A DNA stretch of 5,354 nucleotides, taken from positions 1 to 5,354 of the forward strand of contig DBMM01000012.1 in NCBI GenBank assembly GCA_002298925.1, given 5' to 3'. Positions 1 through 5,354 of this stretch are shown piece after piece (position 1 is the stretch's first letter; the number at the start of each line of letters is the position of its first letter). This DNA comes from Geobacter sp. UBA698 (GTDB lineage: Bacteria; Desulfobacterota; Desulfuromonadia; Geobacterales; Pseudopelobacteraceae). The notes under the pieces are model-generated. The model searched no databases, was not told the origin of the DNA, and saw nothing but the letters and a program-made list of their open reading frames with translations. The translations under genes and the position numbers were made by a program.

Positions 1-18
1 TCCGATAAATGTACGCAT
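1..18 (-). CDS. bcrA: Start of the next operon gene, probably benzoyl-CoA reductase subunit BcrA (partial)
   Basis: Only six codons are visible: ATG at 18-16, reading MRTFIG before the window ends. A GGGGGA ribosome binding site (30-25) lies 6 nt before the ATG, and the start is 12 nt after the bcrB stop, so a further co-transcribed gene begins here. MRTFIG fits the first beta strand of the ASKHA ATPase fold (usually followed by a D-x-G-S/T phosphate-binding loop), as in BcrA, BcrD and 2-hydroxyacyl-CoA dehydratase activators. BcrA is chosen over BcrD because the order bcrC-bcrB-bcrA-bcrD is the one known from Thauera-type class I reductases. The role would be ATP-driven electron transfer from ferredoxin to the BcrBC part. 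The identity rests mainly on context. Confidence 0.62.
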
Positions 19-30
19 GGTGAGTCCCCC

Positions 31-1317
31 TCAGGCGGCGATGGCTGAGCTACCGGCCCGCCGTTTCTGATCTATCATCTGGAAGTAGCTCTCCAGACGG
101 TTCTTGACGTTGGCCGCGGAGAAGTAGCGCGGATCAACCAGGTCGGTTTCGATGAAGGCGCCCGGTTTGCCGGTGAGTTTCTCCACTTCGCGCATCATGA
201 CCAGCTGCCCAGCGGAGAAGCTGTTGCAGCTCTTGATGGAGTTGATCAGCAGGCCGTCAGCCTCGTATTCCCTGATGTTCCGGGCCAGCATGTCGACCCT
301 CGTCGGCAGGTTGCGGTTGGTGTAGACCCCCAGGCAGTAATCGGCCAGGGTCTCCAGCGGGTGCTCGGGGTCATGTCGGAAACCGTCATAGTCATAGACT
401 CCGCCCACTTTGGTGTAGGAACTGGCGACGACCACCGCGCCGGCTTCGTAGAACATCTTCCAGAATTCGCGGAATGAGGTCCAGTTGGGAGGGCCTTCGA
501 CCACCAGGCGATATTTCTCTTCAGGCATGTCTCCATCCGGGGTCTGGGCACAGAGACCCAACCGGATGCGCTCTTCGATCTCACCCCGCAGCAGCTTGTA
601 GTATTCAATTGCTTCATCGGTGCCGCGGAAAGCGGTGAAGATCGGTCCCATGTAGTAGACGCCGCCGAAGTAACAGTCGATGGGCGATGGCTTTCGCTTG
701 GATTGCTCCAGCATCCAGACCAGGTCGTCTTCGGCAATGGCTGATTTGCGCAGGTATTCACGCAGGCGGTCAATGTCGAATTTTATGCCGGAGATCTTCT
801 CCAGGGTCGGAATAACCTCTTCCTTCAACTGCTTGACGATGTAGTCGCGCATGTTTTTGGTCGGGGCGCCGTCGGCGGCGTAAGGGACCTGCAGCATGAC
901 GGTCGGGCATTTGTACTGTTCACGCAGCAGCTCGAACCATTTCAGGAAGGTGAAGCAGCCGGTGTAGGAGAGCAGCAGTACGTCCGGATCGGGAAACGGT
1001 TTGCCGTTGGGGGCGATGTTGCCTTTGGCCATCATGCCGATATCCGCCTTGACGTAGGTGCAGACATCTTCCGAATGGCCGCTACGTTCGGCTTCCATGA
1101 TCATCTCGCCGGATTTCTTGCGCATGGCGTTCTGGATGGCGTTGATCTCCGGAAGGTTGTTGGCGATGTCGAAGCACATCAGCAACTCGTTCAGGTTACC
1201 CGGTACGAAGGTGGAAGACACCTTGACCTTCCCGCTGGTAATCTTGTCGTAGTTGCGGGCGATCATCTCTTTTTGAACGTTCTGCGAGTTGGATTTTACC
1301 ACGTCATGGTTGCTCAT
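31..1317 (-). CDS. bcrB: Benzoyl-CoA reductase, class I, subunit B (BcrB)
   Basis: This 428-residue protein is a subunit of the cytoplasmic ATP-dependent benzoyl-CoA reductase, which reduces benzoyl-CoA to cyclohexa-1,5-diene-1-carbonyl-CoA with two ferredoxin electrons and ATP hydrolysis. It belongs to the 2-hydroxyglutaryl-CoA dehydratase D-component family (HgdA/HgdB-like) and its length is close to that of known BcrB proteins (about 430-450). Segments I recognise as BcrB are STFVPGNLNELLMCFD (35-50), the region around EDVCTYVKADIGMM (83-96), LSYTGCFTFLKWFELL (116-131), EGPPNWTSFREFWK (274-287), INSIKSCNSFSAGQ (358-371) and RLESYFQMIDQKR (407-419). Cys86, Cys121 and Cys364 are the likely [4Fe-4S] ligands by family analogy. 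The start at 1317 overlaps the bcrC stop as ATGA, with GGGG (1327-1324) 6 nt upstream. The GTG at 1329 would coincide with that ribosome site, so it is not used here. From memory it is closer to Thauera BcrB than to BzdO or MbdO types. Confidence 0.93.
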   Translation of the reverse strand: MSNHDVVKSNSQNVQKEMIARNYDKITSGKVKVSSTFVPGNLNELLMCFDIANNLPEINAIQNAMRKKSGEMIMEAERSGHSEDVCTYVKADIGMMAKGNIAPNGKPFPDPDVLLLSYTGCFTFLKWFELLREQYKCPTVMLQVPYAADGAPTKNMRDYIVKQLKEEVIPTLEKISGIKFDIDRLREYLRKSAIAEDDLVWMLEQSKRKPSPIDCYFGGVYYMGPIFTAFRGTDEAIEYYKLLRGEIEERIRLGLCAQTPDGDMPEEKYRLVVEGPPNWTSFREFWKMFYEAGAVVVASSYTKVGGVYDYDGFRHDPEHPLETLADYCLGVYTNRNLPTRVDMLARNIREYEADGLLINSIKSCNSFSAGQLVMMREVEKLTGKPGAFIETDLVDPRYFSAANVKNRLESYFQMIDQKRRAGSSAIAA

Positions 1318-2489
1318 GCTGCACCCCACAATTTGATGGAATCGGCAAAGGTGCCGGCTTGTTCGCGGATCGGCTGCATCTGGCCTGAGTTCTCGGCGTA
1401 CTGCATGGTGATATACGGAATCTTCCTGGCTTCCAGACGGCTGACCAGCATGGGCTGGTCAAGCAGTGCCGGATCGCAGAAGCTGGGGGCGGCAAAGATG
1501 ACACCATCGGCTTTGCGCTTGTCGATGATATCCAGCAGATAGGCCCCCTTGACGTTCATGTCCACTTCGTACTTGGCTGCGGTTTCGGCGGACTGATGCA
1601 GAAATGCTTTGGCCAGGCTTTCAATCGGGTCCCCATCCGTCGATACGTCTCCTTTGATCCAGCGGTTGACCAGCATGAAGTCGTCATCAACGATGTAGCA
1701 ACCGGCCATTTCCAGGGATTTGATCAGGTTCAGCGGCGGCTGCTCACAGAAGGAACCGGAGATGGCGACGCGGCAGTTGTCACGCATCGGCCTGTTTTCG
1801 GCTTCGGCGGCGGCCAGGTAATCCTGCATCAGCAGGGTGTGCTCTTCGACCGGCAGAACCATGCCGGCCCGCATCAGCAGATACACTTCGGCAGACGGCG
1901 CTTTCCAGGGGGTGGCGGAGCGGAAGTCGTAGACCTTGTTCACCCAGCGGCGATTCTCGTTGTAAAGGGCGATGGAGTTGCTGAGGTCGGCGTCGCTGAC
2001 TGTGCGGCCGGACAGCCGTTCCAGCCCTTCTTTCAATTCGCGCAGTTCGTTGGCGTAGAACACACCGCCGATGTTGTCCTTGAAATTCTGCGGTGCATCG
2101 AAGTAGCGGACGTACTTGTCCTTGAACAGGAGCTTCCAGATGCCGGAGAGGTTGCGGATGACGTCGCAGATGGAGGGGAACATCATCCCGTCGACAAAGT
2201 CCAGTCTGCCGGTGATGGCCAGTTCGATGGTGGAACGGGGAATGCGGCAGATGTAGCTCTGGTAGTAGGCGTCGCCATGGATTACCTCCATGTCGGCTCC
2301 GCCGCCGAGGATGCCCAACGGCAGCATGCCGGCGGCATGGATGATCTCCCGGGGAACATAGACCGGCATGAAGCCGATCACCTTGCGACCGGCTTGCGCG
2401 GCCTTCCATTCGCGGGCCTTGCTGAAATCAAGATCCTCGAATATCTCCTGACAGTACGTCGCGATTTCTTTTACCGATTTAGTACTCAT
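1314..2489 (-). CDS. bcrC: Benzoyl-CoA reductase, class I, subunit C (BcrC)
   Basis: This 391-residue protein is the partner of BcrB. Together they form the substrate-binding, iron-sulfur module that reduces the aromatic ring of benzoyl-CoA. It is also a 2-hydroxyglutaryl-CoA dehydratase D-component family member, and its length matches BcrC (about 380-390). Recognised segments are MPVYVPREIIHAAGMLPLGI (41-60), YQSYICRIPRSTIEL (76-90), MMFPSICDVIRNLSG (102-116), ISGSFCEQPPLNLIKS (243-258), FAAPSFCDPALLDQP (332-346) and YAENSGQMQPIREQAGTFAD (364-383). Cys81, Cys108 and Cys338 are the probable cluster ligands by family analogy. The ATG at 2489 is chosen because GGGGAG (2505-2500) lies 10 nt upstream and the N-terminus MSTKSVKEIA then has a normal family length; the in-frame TTG at 2525 has no such support. 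It is the first gene of the bcr operon, behind a promoter and palindrome at 2564-2599, and its TGA overlaps the bcrB ATG. No frameshift or missing key residue is seen. Confidence 0.93.
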   Translation of the reverse strand: MSTKSVKEIATYCQEIFEDLDFSKAREWKAAQAGRKVIGFMPVYVPREIIHAAGMLPLGILGGGADMEVIHGDAYYQSYICRIPRSTIELAITGRLDFVDGMMFPSICDVIRNLSGIWKLLFKDKYVRYFDAPQNFKDNIGGVFYANELRELKEGLERLSGRTVSDADLSNSIALYNENRRWVNKVYDFRSATPWKAPSAEVYLLMRAGMVLPVEEHTLLMQDYLAAAEAENRPMRDNCRVAISGSFCEQPPLNLIKSLEMAGCYIVDDDFMLVNRWIKGDVSTDGDPIESLAKAFLHQSAETAAKYEVDMNVKGAYLLDIIDKRKADGVIFAAPSFCDPALLDQPMLVSRLEARKIPYITMQYAENSGQMQPIREQAGTFADSIKLWGAA

Positions 2490-2499
2490 AATGTTTGGT

Positions 2500-2505
2500 C
2501 TCCCC
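2500..2505 (-). promoter_or_regulatory. Ribosome binding site of bcrC
   Basis: On the minus strand this reads GGGGAG and ends 10 nt before the ATG at 2489. It is a good but slightly distant Shine-Dalgarno match, and it decides for the ATG at 2489 over the upstream in-frame TTG at 2525. Confidence 0.7.
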
Positions 2506-2563
2506 GTTTCACAATCGCTGTTCAAAGATAAACACCAATCATTTTCAGCGGATCTGCTCTCTA

Positions 2564-2587
2564 TAGTATTATGGTACCAAAATACTA
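2564..2587. promoter_or_regulatory. Palindromic operator at the bcrC promoter
   Basis: This is a 24-bp near-perfect inverted repeat. Its 20-bp core (2566-2585) reads GTATTATGGTACCAAAATAC on the plus strand, with 9 of 10 base pairs symmetric around a central GGTACC, and it extends outward by two further symmetric pairs. It overlaps the spacer and -10 region of the bcrC promoter, a position typical of repressor sites. The same core occurs in the oah promoter at 3896-3915, identical at 15 of 20 positions and in the same register to the -35 box. The binding protein is not in the window. I recall a repressor named BgeR (Rrf2 family) controlling benzoate genes in Geobacter bemidjiensis, which is one candidate class, but I cannot confirm that its site matches. 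Confidence 0.72.
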
Positions 2588-2599
2588 AATTAAAGTCAA
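2571..2599 (-). promoter_or_regulatory. Probable sigma-70-type promoter of the bcrCBA operon
   Basis: On the minus strand there is a -35 box TTGACT (2599-2594, 5 of 6 to consensus), a 17-nt spacer, and a weak -10 box TACCAT (2576-2571, 4 of 6). Transcription would start near 2564, giving a leader of about 75 nt before bcrC. A run of eight T just upstream overlaps the -35 box and also forms the tail of the oah terminator region. The weak -10 box lies inside the palindrome, consistent with a tightly regulated promoter. Confidence 0.6.
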
Positions 2600-2619
2600 A
2601 AAAAATCTTTAGGGGGTAG

Positions 2620-2662
2620 AAACAAGAGCAGAGCGAAAACGTGCCTCGCCCTGCTCTTGTTT
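2620..2662 (-). terminator. Hairpin terminator after oah
   Basis: A long inverted repeat begins 17 nt after the oah stop. A 12-bp perfect stem (2620-2631 paired with 2651-2662, AAACAAGAGCAG / CTGCTCTTGTTT) is followed by one A-C mismatch, four more pairs and a 9-nt loop (2637-2645). On the minus strand the 3' arm ends in TTGTTT, and a run of eight T follows at 2605-2598. This has the form of an intrinsic terminator with A/U-rich outer pairs. The poly-T directly after the stem is imperfect, so efficiency is uncertain. It would separate the oah transcript from the bcr operon. Confidence 0.75.
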
Positions 2663-2679
2663 AAATTTATGCTACCCGA

Positions 2680-3825
2680 TTACTTCCCGCCGCCCGGCAT
2701 CAGGCTTTCGACCAGTTCTTCCGTCCAGGGAGTTCCTTTGGCCAGACCCTGACGCAGTTTTACAAAGTCGATCTCACGGCCGGTTTCCTTGGTGCCTTCG
2801 TTAAAGGCACGGAAGCCGGTGCGAGCCTCGTTCATCATGTTGAGCGCCAGCCAGGCGCGCGAATTCTCTTTATTGAGATCCCAGGCGTGGAGCTTGGGCT
2901 TGCGCAGTTCTTCCAGGCTCTTGGTCATGCACTCCGGGAAGGTTTCAATCAGCTTGGCACACAGTGCCTCGACCTTCTCATCCAGCATGCTCAGATCAAC
3001 CTCGCCTTCCTTGATGAGAGCCTGGCCGGCCTTGAAATCCGCACCGGTCTTGAACTCGCCATGGATGACACGGCCGTACTCGTCCAGGAAGCGGTCCGTG
3101 ATGACGGTCGGGTTGGCAACGAATTTGCCTCCCAGTTTGAGAGCCGGCACTACATCGCAGACAATCCCAAGCCGGGCTGCCTTGTGGGCCGAGAACGGCT
3201 CACAGAGGGTACCGGATACCATGGCCTGCTCGCAGCCGATCATTACCGGCAGGAAGTCAGTTGCGCCACCGATGGCGGCGGAACCATGCTTGGGACCGGC
3301 CTGGCCAAAGTTTGCCAGATCCTGGGTTATGGTGAAATCACAGGCCATGCCGATCTCCTGGCCGCCGCCGATGCGCATGCCGTTGACCCGACAGATCACC
3401 GGCTTGTCGCAGCCGAGGATGGAAGAGACCATATCATTGAACAGGCGCATATACTGACGGTACTCTTGCGGATTTCCGGCATAGTATTCGGCATACTCCT
3501 TTGTATTTCCGCCGGTACAGAACGCTTTATCGCCAACAGCCGTGAAGACGACAGCATTGACTTCACGATCCACGGAGGCCCTCCGGAAGGCCAGAATCGT
3601 GGCTTTCACCATGTCAGTGGTGTAGGAGTTAAACTGCTTGGGATTATTCAATATGATCCAGGCGTTGTAAAGCCCTTCCGCCACGCTGCCATCACGCCGT
3701 TTTGCCGGACGCTTCTCGTAACGAACCATGCCGTCGCACAGACTCTCCACGTCCCTGTCGATCAGGTTGTGATCGATCAAATGTCCCGGTGCTGTTCTGG
3801 CGATTATTTCGTCTGTTTTTGCCAT
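2680..3825 (-). CDS. oah: 6-oxocyclohex-1-ene-1-carbonyl-CoA hydrolase (Oah/BamA)
   Basis: This 381-residue cytoplasmic enzyme of the crotonase superfamily adds water to 6-oxocyclohex-1-ene-1-carbonyl-CoA and hydrolyses the ring, giving 3-hydroxypimelyl-CoA. It is the ring-opening step shared by class I and class II benzoyl-CoA pathways. The crotonase core is visible: WIILNNPKQFNSYTTDMV (56-73), the first oxyanion-hole segment KAFCTGGNTKEYAEYY (100-115), and the second, NGMRIGGGQEIGMACDF (148-164). At about 380 residues it is far longer than ordinary enoyl-CoA hydratases (about 260), as is typical of Oah, with the extra sequence after about residue 230. The start is set by AGGAGG (3838-3833) 7 nt before the ATG at 3825; the in-frame TTG at 3861 has no comparable site. 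It has its own promoter and terminator and sits upstream of bcrC. The hydratase (dch) and dehydrogenase (had) that supply its substrate are not in the window. In Geobacter the name bamA is used. Confidence 0.95.
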   Translation of the reverse strand: MAKTDEIIARTAPGHLIDHNLIDRDVESLCDGMVRYEKRPAKRRDGSVAEGLYNAWIILNNPKQFNSYTTDMVKATILAFRRASVDREVNAVVFTAVGDKAFCTGGNTKEYAEYYAGNPQEYRQYMRLFNDMVSSILGCDKPVICRVNGMRIGGGQEIGMACDFTITQDLANFGQAGPKHGSAAIGGATDFLPVMIGCEQAMVSGTLCEPFSAHKAARLGIVCDVVPALKLGGKFVANPTVITDRFLDEYGRVIHGEFKTGADFKAGQALIKEGEVDLSMLDEKVEALCAKLIETFPECMTKSLEELRKPKLHAWDLNKENSRAWLALNMMNEARTGFRAFNEGTKETGREIDFVKLRQGLAKGTPWTEELVESLMPGGGK

Positions 3826-3832
3826 TGCTATG

Positions 3833-3838
3833 CCTCCT
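3833..3838 (-). promoter_or_regulatory. Ribosome binding site of oah
   Basis: On the minus strand this is AGGAGG, a perfect Shine-Dalgarno core, 7 nt before the ATG at 3825. It fixes the start and suggests strong translation of oah. Confidence 0.88.
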
Positions 3839-3895
3839 GATTCTGGAATTTTGTTAACCAATATGTCGTAAAAAATATCTATAAAAACAGAATAT

Positions 3896-3915
3896 GTATA
3901 TAGGTACCATTATAC
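3896..3915. promoter_or_regulatory. Palindromic operator at the oah promoter
   Basis: On the plus strand it reads GTATATAGGTACCATTATAC, with 8 of 10 pairs symmetric around GGTACC. It is the sister of the site at 2566-2585. The pair share the pattern GTATWWWGGTACCAWWATAC and sit about 70-77 bp before their start codons. As at bcrC, it covers the spacer and -10 region of the promoter, so the simplest reading is repression of both units by one dimeric regulator. Confidence 0.72.
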
Positions 3916-3929
3916 CAATTAACTGTCAA
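3901..3929 (-). promoter_or_regulatory. Probable promoter of oah
   Basis: On the minus strand there is a perfect -35 box TTGACA (3929-3924) preceded by a run of seven A (3939-3933) that could act as an UP element. Seventeen nt downstream is TACCTA (3906-3901), a weak -10. An alternative is the extended -10 sequence TGGTATAAT (3917-3909), which matches consensus perfectly but lies only 9 nt from the TTGACA and has no good -35 of its own. The first layout exactly matches that of the bcrC promoter. The leader to oah would be roughly 70-80 nt. Which -10 is used cannot be decided from sequence alone. Confidence 0.65.
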
Positions 3930-3965
3930 ACATTTTTTTGTTATTGATACTTTTTCCAACTGTTC

Positions 3966-4412
3966 CTATTCCCGCACCCCATGGGAGACCATGCGGATCT
4001 CATCCCCCGCCCTGACAGTTCCTCTGGTGATGACCTTGGCAAAAACACCCTCTTTGGGCATGACGCAATCGCCGGCCTGGTAATAGATCGCGCAGCGCGT
4101 GTGACACTCCTTGCCGATCTGGGTTATCTCCAGCAGGGTCTCGCCGATCTGCAGATGGGACCCGATCGGCAGCGACACCAGCTCAATGCCGCTGGTGGTT
4201 ATGTTTTCGGCAAAGTCCCCCGCTTTTACATCAAGCCCCATTGCTCGCATCTTGTCGATGCTCTCCGCCGCCAGCAGGCTCAGCTGTCGGTGCCAGTCCC
4301 CGGCATGGCCGTCTCCGACGATGCCGTGATTTTCACGCAATTCGACCGACTCAACCGGCTTCTTGCGTTCACCCTTATTTTCGCTGATGCAGACTGCTTC
4401 GACATGAGCCAT
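3966..4412 (-). CDS. Stand-alone MOSC-domain protein
   Basis: This 148-residue soluble protein consists almost entirely of one MOSC domain, the domain also found at the C-terminus of molybdenum cofactor sulfurases. Visible motifs are GIVGDGHAGDWHRQLSLLA (30-48), GDFAENITTSGIELVSLPIG (65-84) and, near the C-terminus, IGKECHTRCAIYYQAGDCVM (99-118), with Cys103, Cys107 and Cys116. The Cys in KEC is the residue proposed in the family to carry sulfur or bind the cofactor. The start ATG at 4412 has GGGAGG (4428-4423) 10 nt upstream, inside the last codons of moaA. The gap to the moaA stop is only 6 nt, so the two genes are very likely co-transcribed and serve molybdopterin or tungstopterin maturation. 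No PLP-dependent sulfurase domain is attached, so its exact reaction is unknown. I see no hairpin terminator between its stop and the oah promoter, so read-through into oah is possible. Confidence 0.85.
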   Translation of the reverse strand: MAHVEAVCISENKGERKKPVESVELRENHGIVGDGHAGDWHRQLSLLAAESIDKMRAMGLDVKAGDFAENITTSGIELVSLPIGSHLQIGETLLEITQIGKECHTRCAIYYQAGDCVMPKEGVFAKVITRGTVRAGDEIRMVSHGVRE

Positions 4413-4418
4413 GCGGTA

Positions 4419-5354
4419 TTACCCTCCCACCTGCGACATGGTAAAATTCTGGTGCGCATACCCTTCACCGCTGATGGAATGACGCTCCGGTTTTGTAGAG
4501 ACGATTCGTCGCATCACGTTCGTCAACTGTTCCCTGTCAGGTGGCCGCAGAAATTGCATCAGATCGGTTTTATCGTCGGAAAACAGACACCCCTTGGCCT
4601 GGCCGGTGGACGTGACCCGAATACGGTTGCACTCACTGCAGAAATGGCCGGAGACCGCCGTGATAATTCCGATACTCCCCTGTGCGCCAGTAATGCGAAA
4701 ATCCCGTGATGGTCCGGCAAAGCGGCCCTTGTCAACCTGCTCCAGAGTGTACTGGCTGGCAATCCGCTCCAGTATTTCGTTGCCGGAGATGCAGTAACGC
4801 TGCCAGCCATCTTCCTTGACCGCCGGCATGTACTCAATGAAGCGGACCGAATTGCCGGCTGACAGTGTCATTTTGGCAAAATCCAGTATTTCGGAATCGT
4901 TAACCCCACGCATGATCACGCAATTGATCTTCGGCGGCGGGAACCCGGCTTTTTCAGCGGCGTCCAACCCGGCGAGCACCCTTTTCAGGTCGCCGCCACG
5001 GGTGATGTCACGGAAAATCTGGGGTTTGAGTGAGTCGAGGCTGACGTTGAGGCGTTGCACACCGGATCGGTAGAGGTCAGCTGCCATCTCCTTCAACAGC
5101 AGACCGTTGGTGGTCAACGCCAGATGCTGCAGTCCGGGGATCTGGCCCAGTCGTCCCAAAAAACCGATAATTCCAGCCCGCACCAGCGGTTCGCCACCGG
5201 TTATGCGGATCTTCTCAATTCCAAGCCCGATTGCCGTTTCGGCGATCAGAAGCAACTCTTCATAGGAGAGCACCGCATCATGCCCTTTATTGACTATGCC
5301 CTCTTTGGGCATGCAGTAAAAGCAGCGCATGTTGCAGCGATCAGTTACCGACAG
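4419..5354 (-). CDS. moaA: GTP 3',8-cyclase MoaA (5' end outside the window)
   Basis: This radical SAM enzyme turns GTP into (8S)-3',8-cyclo-7,8-dihydroguanosine 5'-triphosphate, the first step of molybdenum or tungsten cofactor synthesis, acting in the cytoplasm together with MoaC. The window shows 311 residues; the family is usually about 325-340, so roughly 15 N-terminal residues are missing. The first visible residues, LSVTDRCNMRCFYCMP, hold the radical SAM C-x3-C-x2-C motif (Cys7, Cys11, Cys14 of the visible part). The SAM-binding ITGGEPLVR follows at 51-59. The second, C-terminal cluster motif C-x2-C-x13-C is at Cys239, Cys242 and Cys256. The protein ends in Gly-Gly, as required in MoaA for activity. 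All key residues are present, so it looks functional. An ATG at 5330 falls inside the cluster motif and cannot be the true start. The downstream MOSC gene follows after 6 nt. Confidence 0.95.
   Translation of the reverse strand: MSVTDRCNMRCFYCMPKEGIVNKGHDAVLSYEELLLIAETAIGLGIEKIRITGGEPLVRAGIIGFLGRLGQIPGLQHLALTTNGLLLKEMAADLYRSGVQRLNVSLDSLKPQIFRDITRGGDLKRVLAGLDAAEKAGFPPPKINCVIMRGVNDSEILDFAKMTLSAGNSVRFIEYMPAVKEDGWQRYCISGNEILERIASQYTLEQVDKGRFAGPSRDFRITGAQGSIGIITAVSGHFCSECNRIRVTSTGQAKGCLFSDDKTDLMQFLRPPDREQLTNVMRRIVSTKPERHSISGEGYAHQNFTMSQVGG

Noticed and set aside
1318..1329. Upstream GTG start for bcrB at 1329
   Set aside because: The GTG is part of the GTGGGG ribosome site itself. The ATG at 1317 has correct spacing and the classical ATGA overlap.
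1596..2531. Long plus-strand open frame (311 codons) opposite bcrC
   Set aside because: It lies antisense to a clearly recognised bcrC. Its protein is rich in V, G, D and H in the manner of a mirrored frame, has no recognisable domain and no supporting context.
2516..2550. CGCTG/CAGCG inverted repeat in the bcrC leader (2546-2550 with 2516-2520) as a riboswitch or attenuator
   Set aside because: It has only five pairs with a 25-nt loop and no T-run after it. I recognise no known riboswitch motif in the leader.
2564..2587. Sigma-54 promoter reading of TGGTACC...
   Set aside because: The required GG/GC elements spaced as TGGCAC-N5-TTGCA are absent: there is no GC at the -12 position at either promoter. 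The sequence is better explained as a palindrome with a sigma-70-type -35.
2887..3840. Long plus-strand open frame (317 codons) opposite oah
   Set aside because: It is fully antisense to oah, whose crotonase motifs are unmistakable. I recognise no family in the predicted product.
3930..3965. Terminator after the MOSC gene
   Set aside because: Only a trivial four-base CAAA/TTTG pairing is present, with no GC-rich stem, so no terminator is called.
3981..4709. Plus-strand open frame (242 codons) opposite the MOSC gene and the end of moaA
   Set aside because: It spans two real minus-strand genes, and its sequence is a shadow of their codons.

Overview
The window holds part of an anaerobic benzoyl-CoA (aromatic ring reduction) locus next to two molybdenum-cofactor-related genes. 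Every gene I can support lies on the minus strand, so it reads from right to left. Gene order in the direction of transcription is moaA (5' end outside the window), a small MOSC-domain gene, oah (also called bamA), then bcrC, bcrB and the first six codons of what is probably bcrA.

Right part (about 3966-5354): moaA and the MOSC gene are 6 nt apart and look like one transcript. MoaA starts pterin cofactor synthesis, and stand-alone MOSC proteins are linked to that cofactor or its sulfuration. Middle (2680-3960): oah has its own AT-rich promoter, a strong AGGAGG ribosome binding site and a clear hairpin terminator after its stop. Left (1-2599): bcrC, bcrB and bcrA form a tight operon (ATGA overlap, then a 12-nt gap) behind a second AT-rich promoter.

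BcrC and BcrB are two subunits of the class I, ATP-dependent benzoyl-CoA reductase. BcrA and BcrD, the ATPase/electron-activating subunits, should follow to the left. The reductase makes a cyclic dienoyl-CoA. Two enzymes not in this window (dienoyl-CoA hydratase and hydroxyacyl-CoA dehydrogenase) would convert it to 6-oxocyclohex-1-ene-1-carbonyl-CoA, whose ring Oah opens to 3-hydroxypimelyl-CoA.

The most interesting signal is not a gene. The oah and bcrC promoters carry the same 20-bp palindrome, GTATWWWGGTACCAWWATAC, at the same distance from a TTGAC(A/T) -35 box and overlapping the -10 region. This looks like the operator of one pathway-specific repressor.

Organism: moderately GC-rich coding DNA with AT-rich intergenic regions, purine-rich Shine-Dalgarno sites, and MoaA and MOSC proteins that resemble those of strict anaerobes (Geobacter-like Desulfuromonadota is my best guess, from memory of family sequences). 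If that is right, a Thauera-type class I reductase here is notable, because model Geobacter species use the tungsten-dependent class II (Bam) reductase. I could not run a search, so the taxonomic call is an inference.
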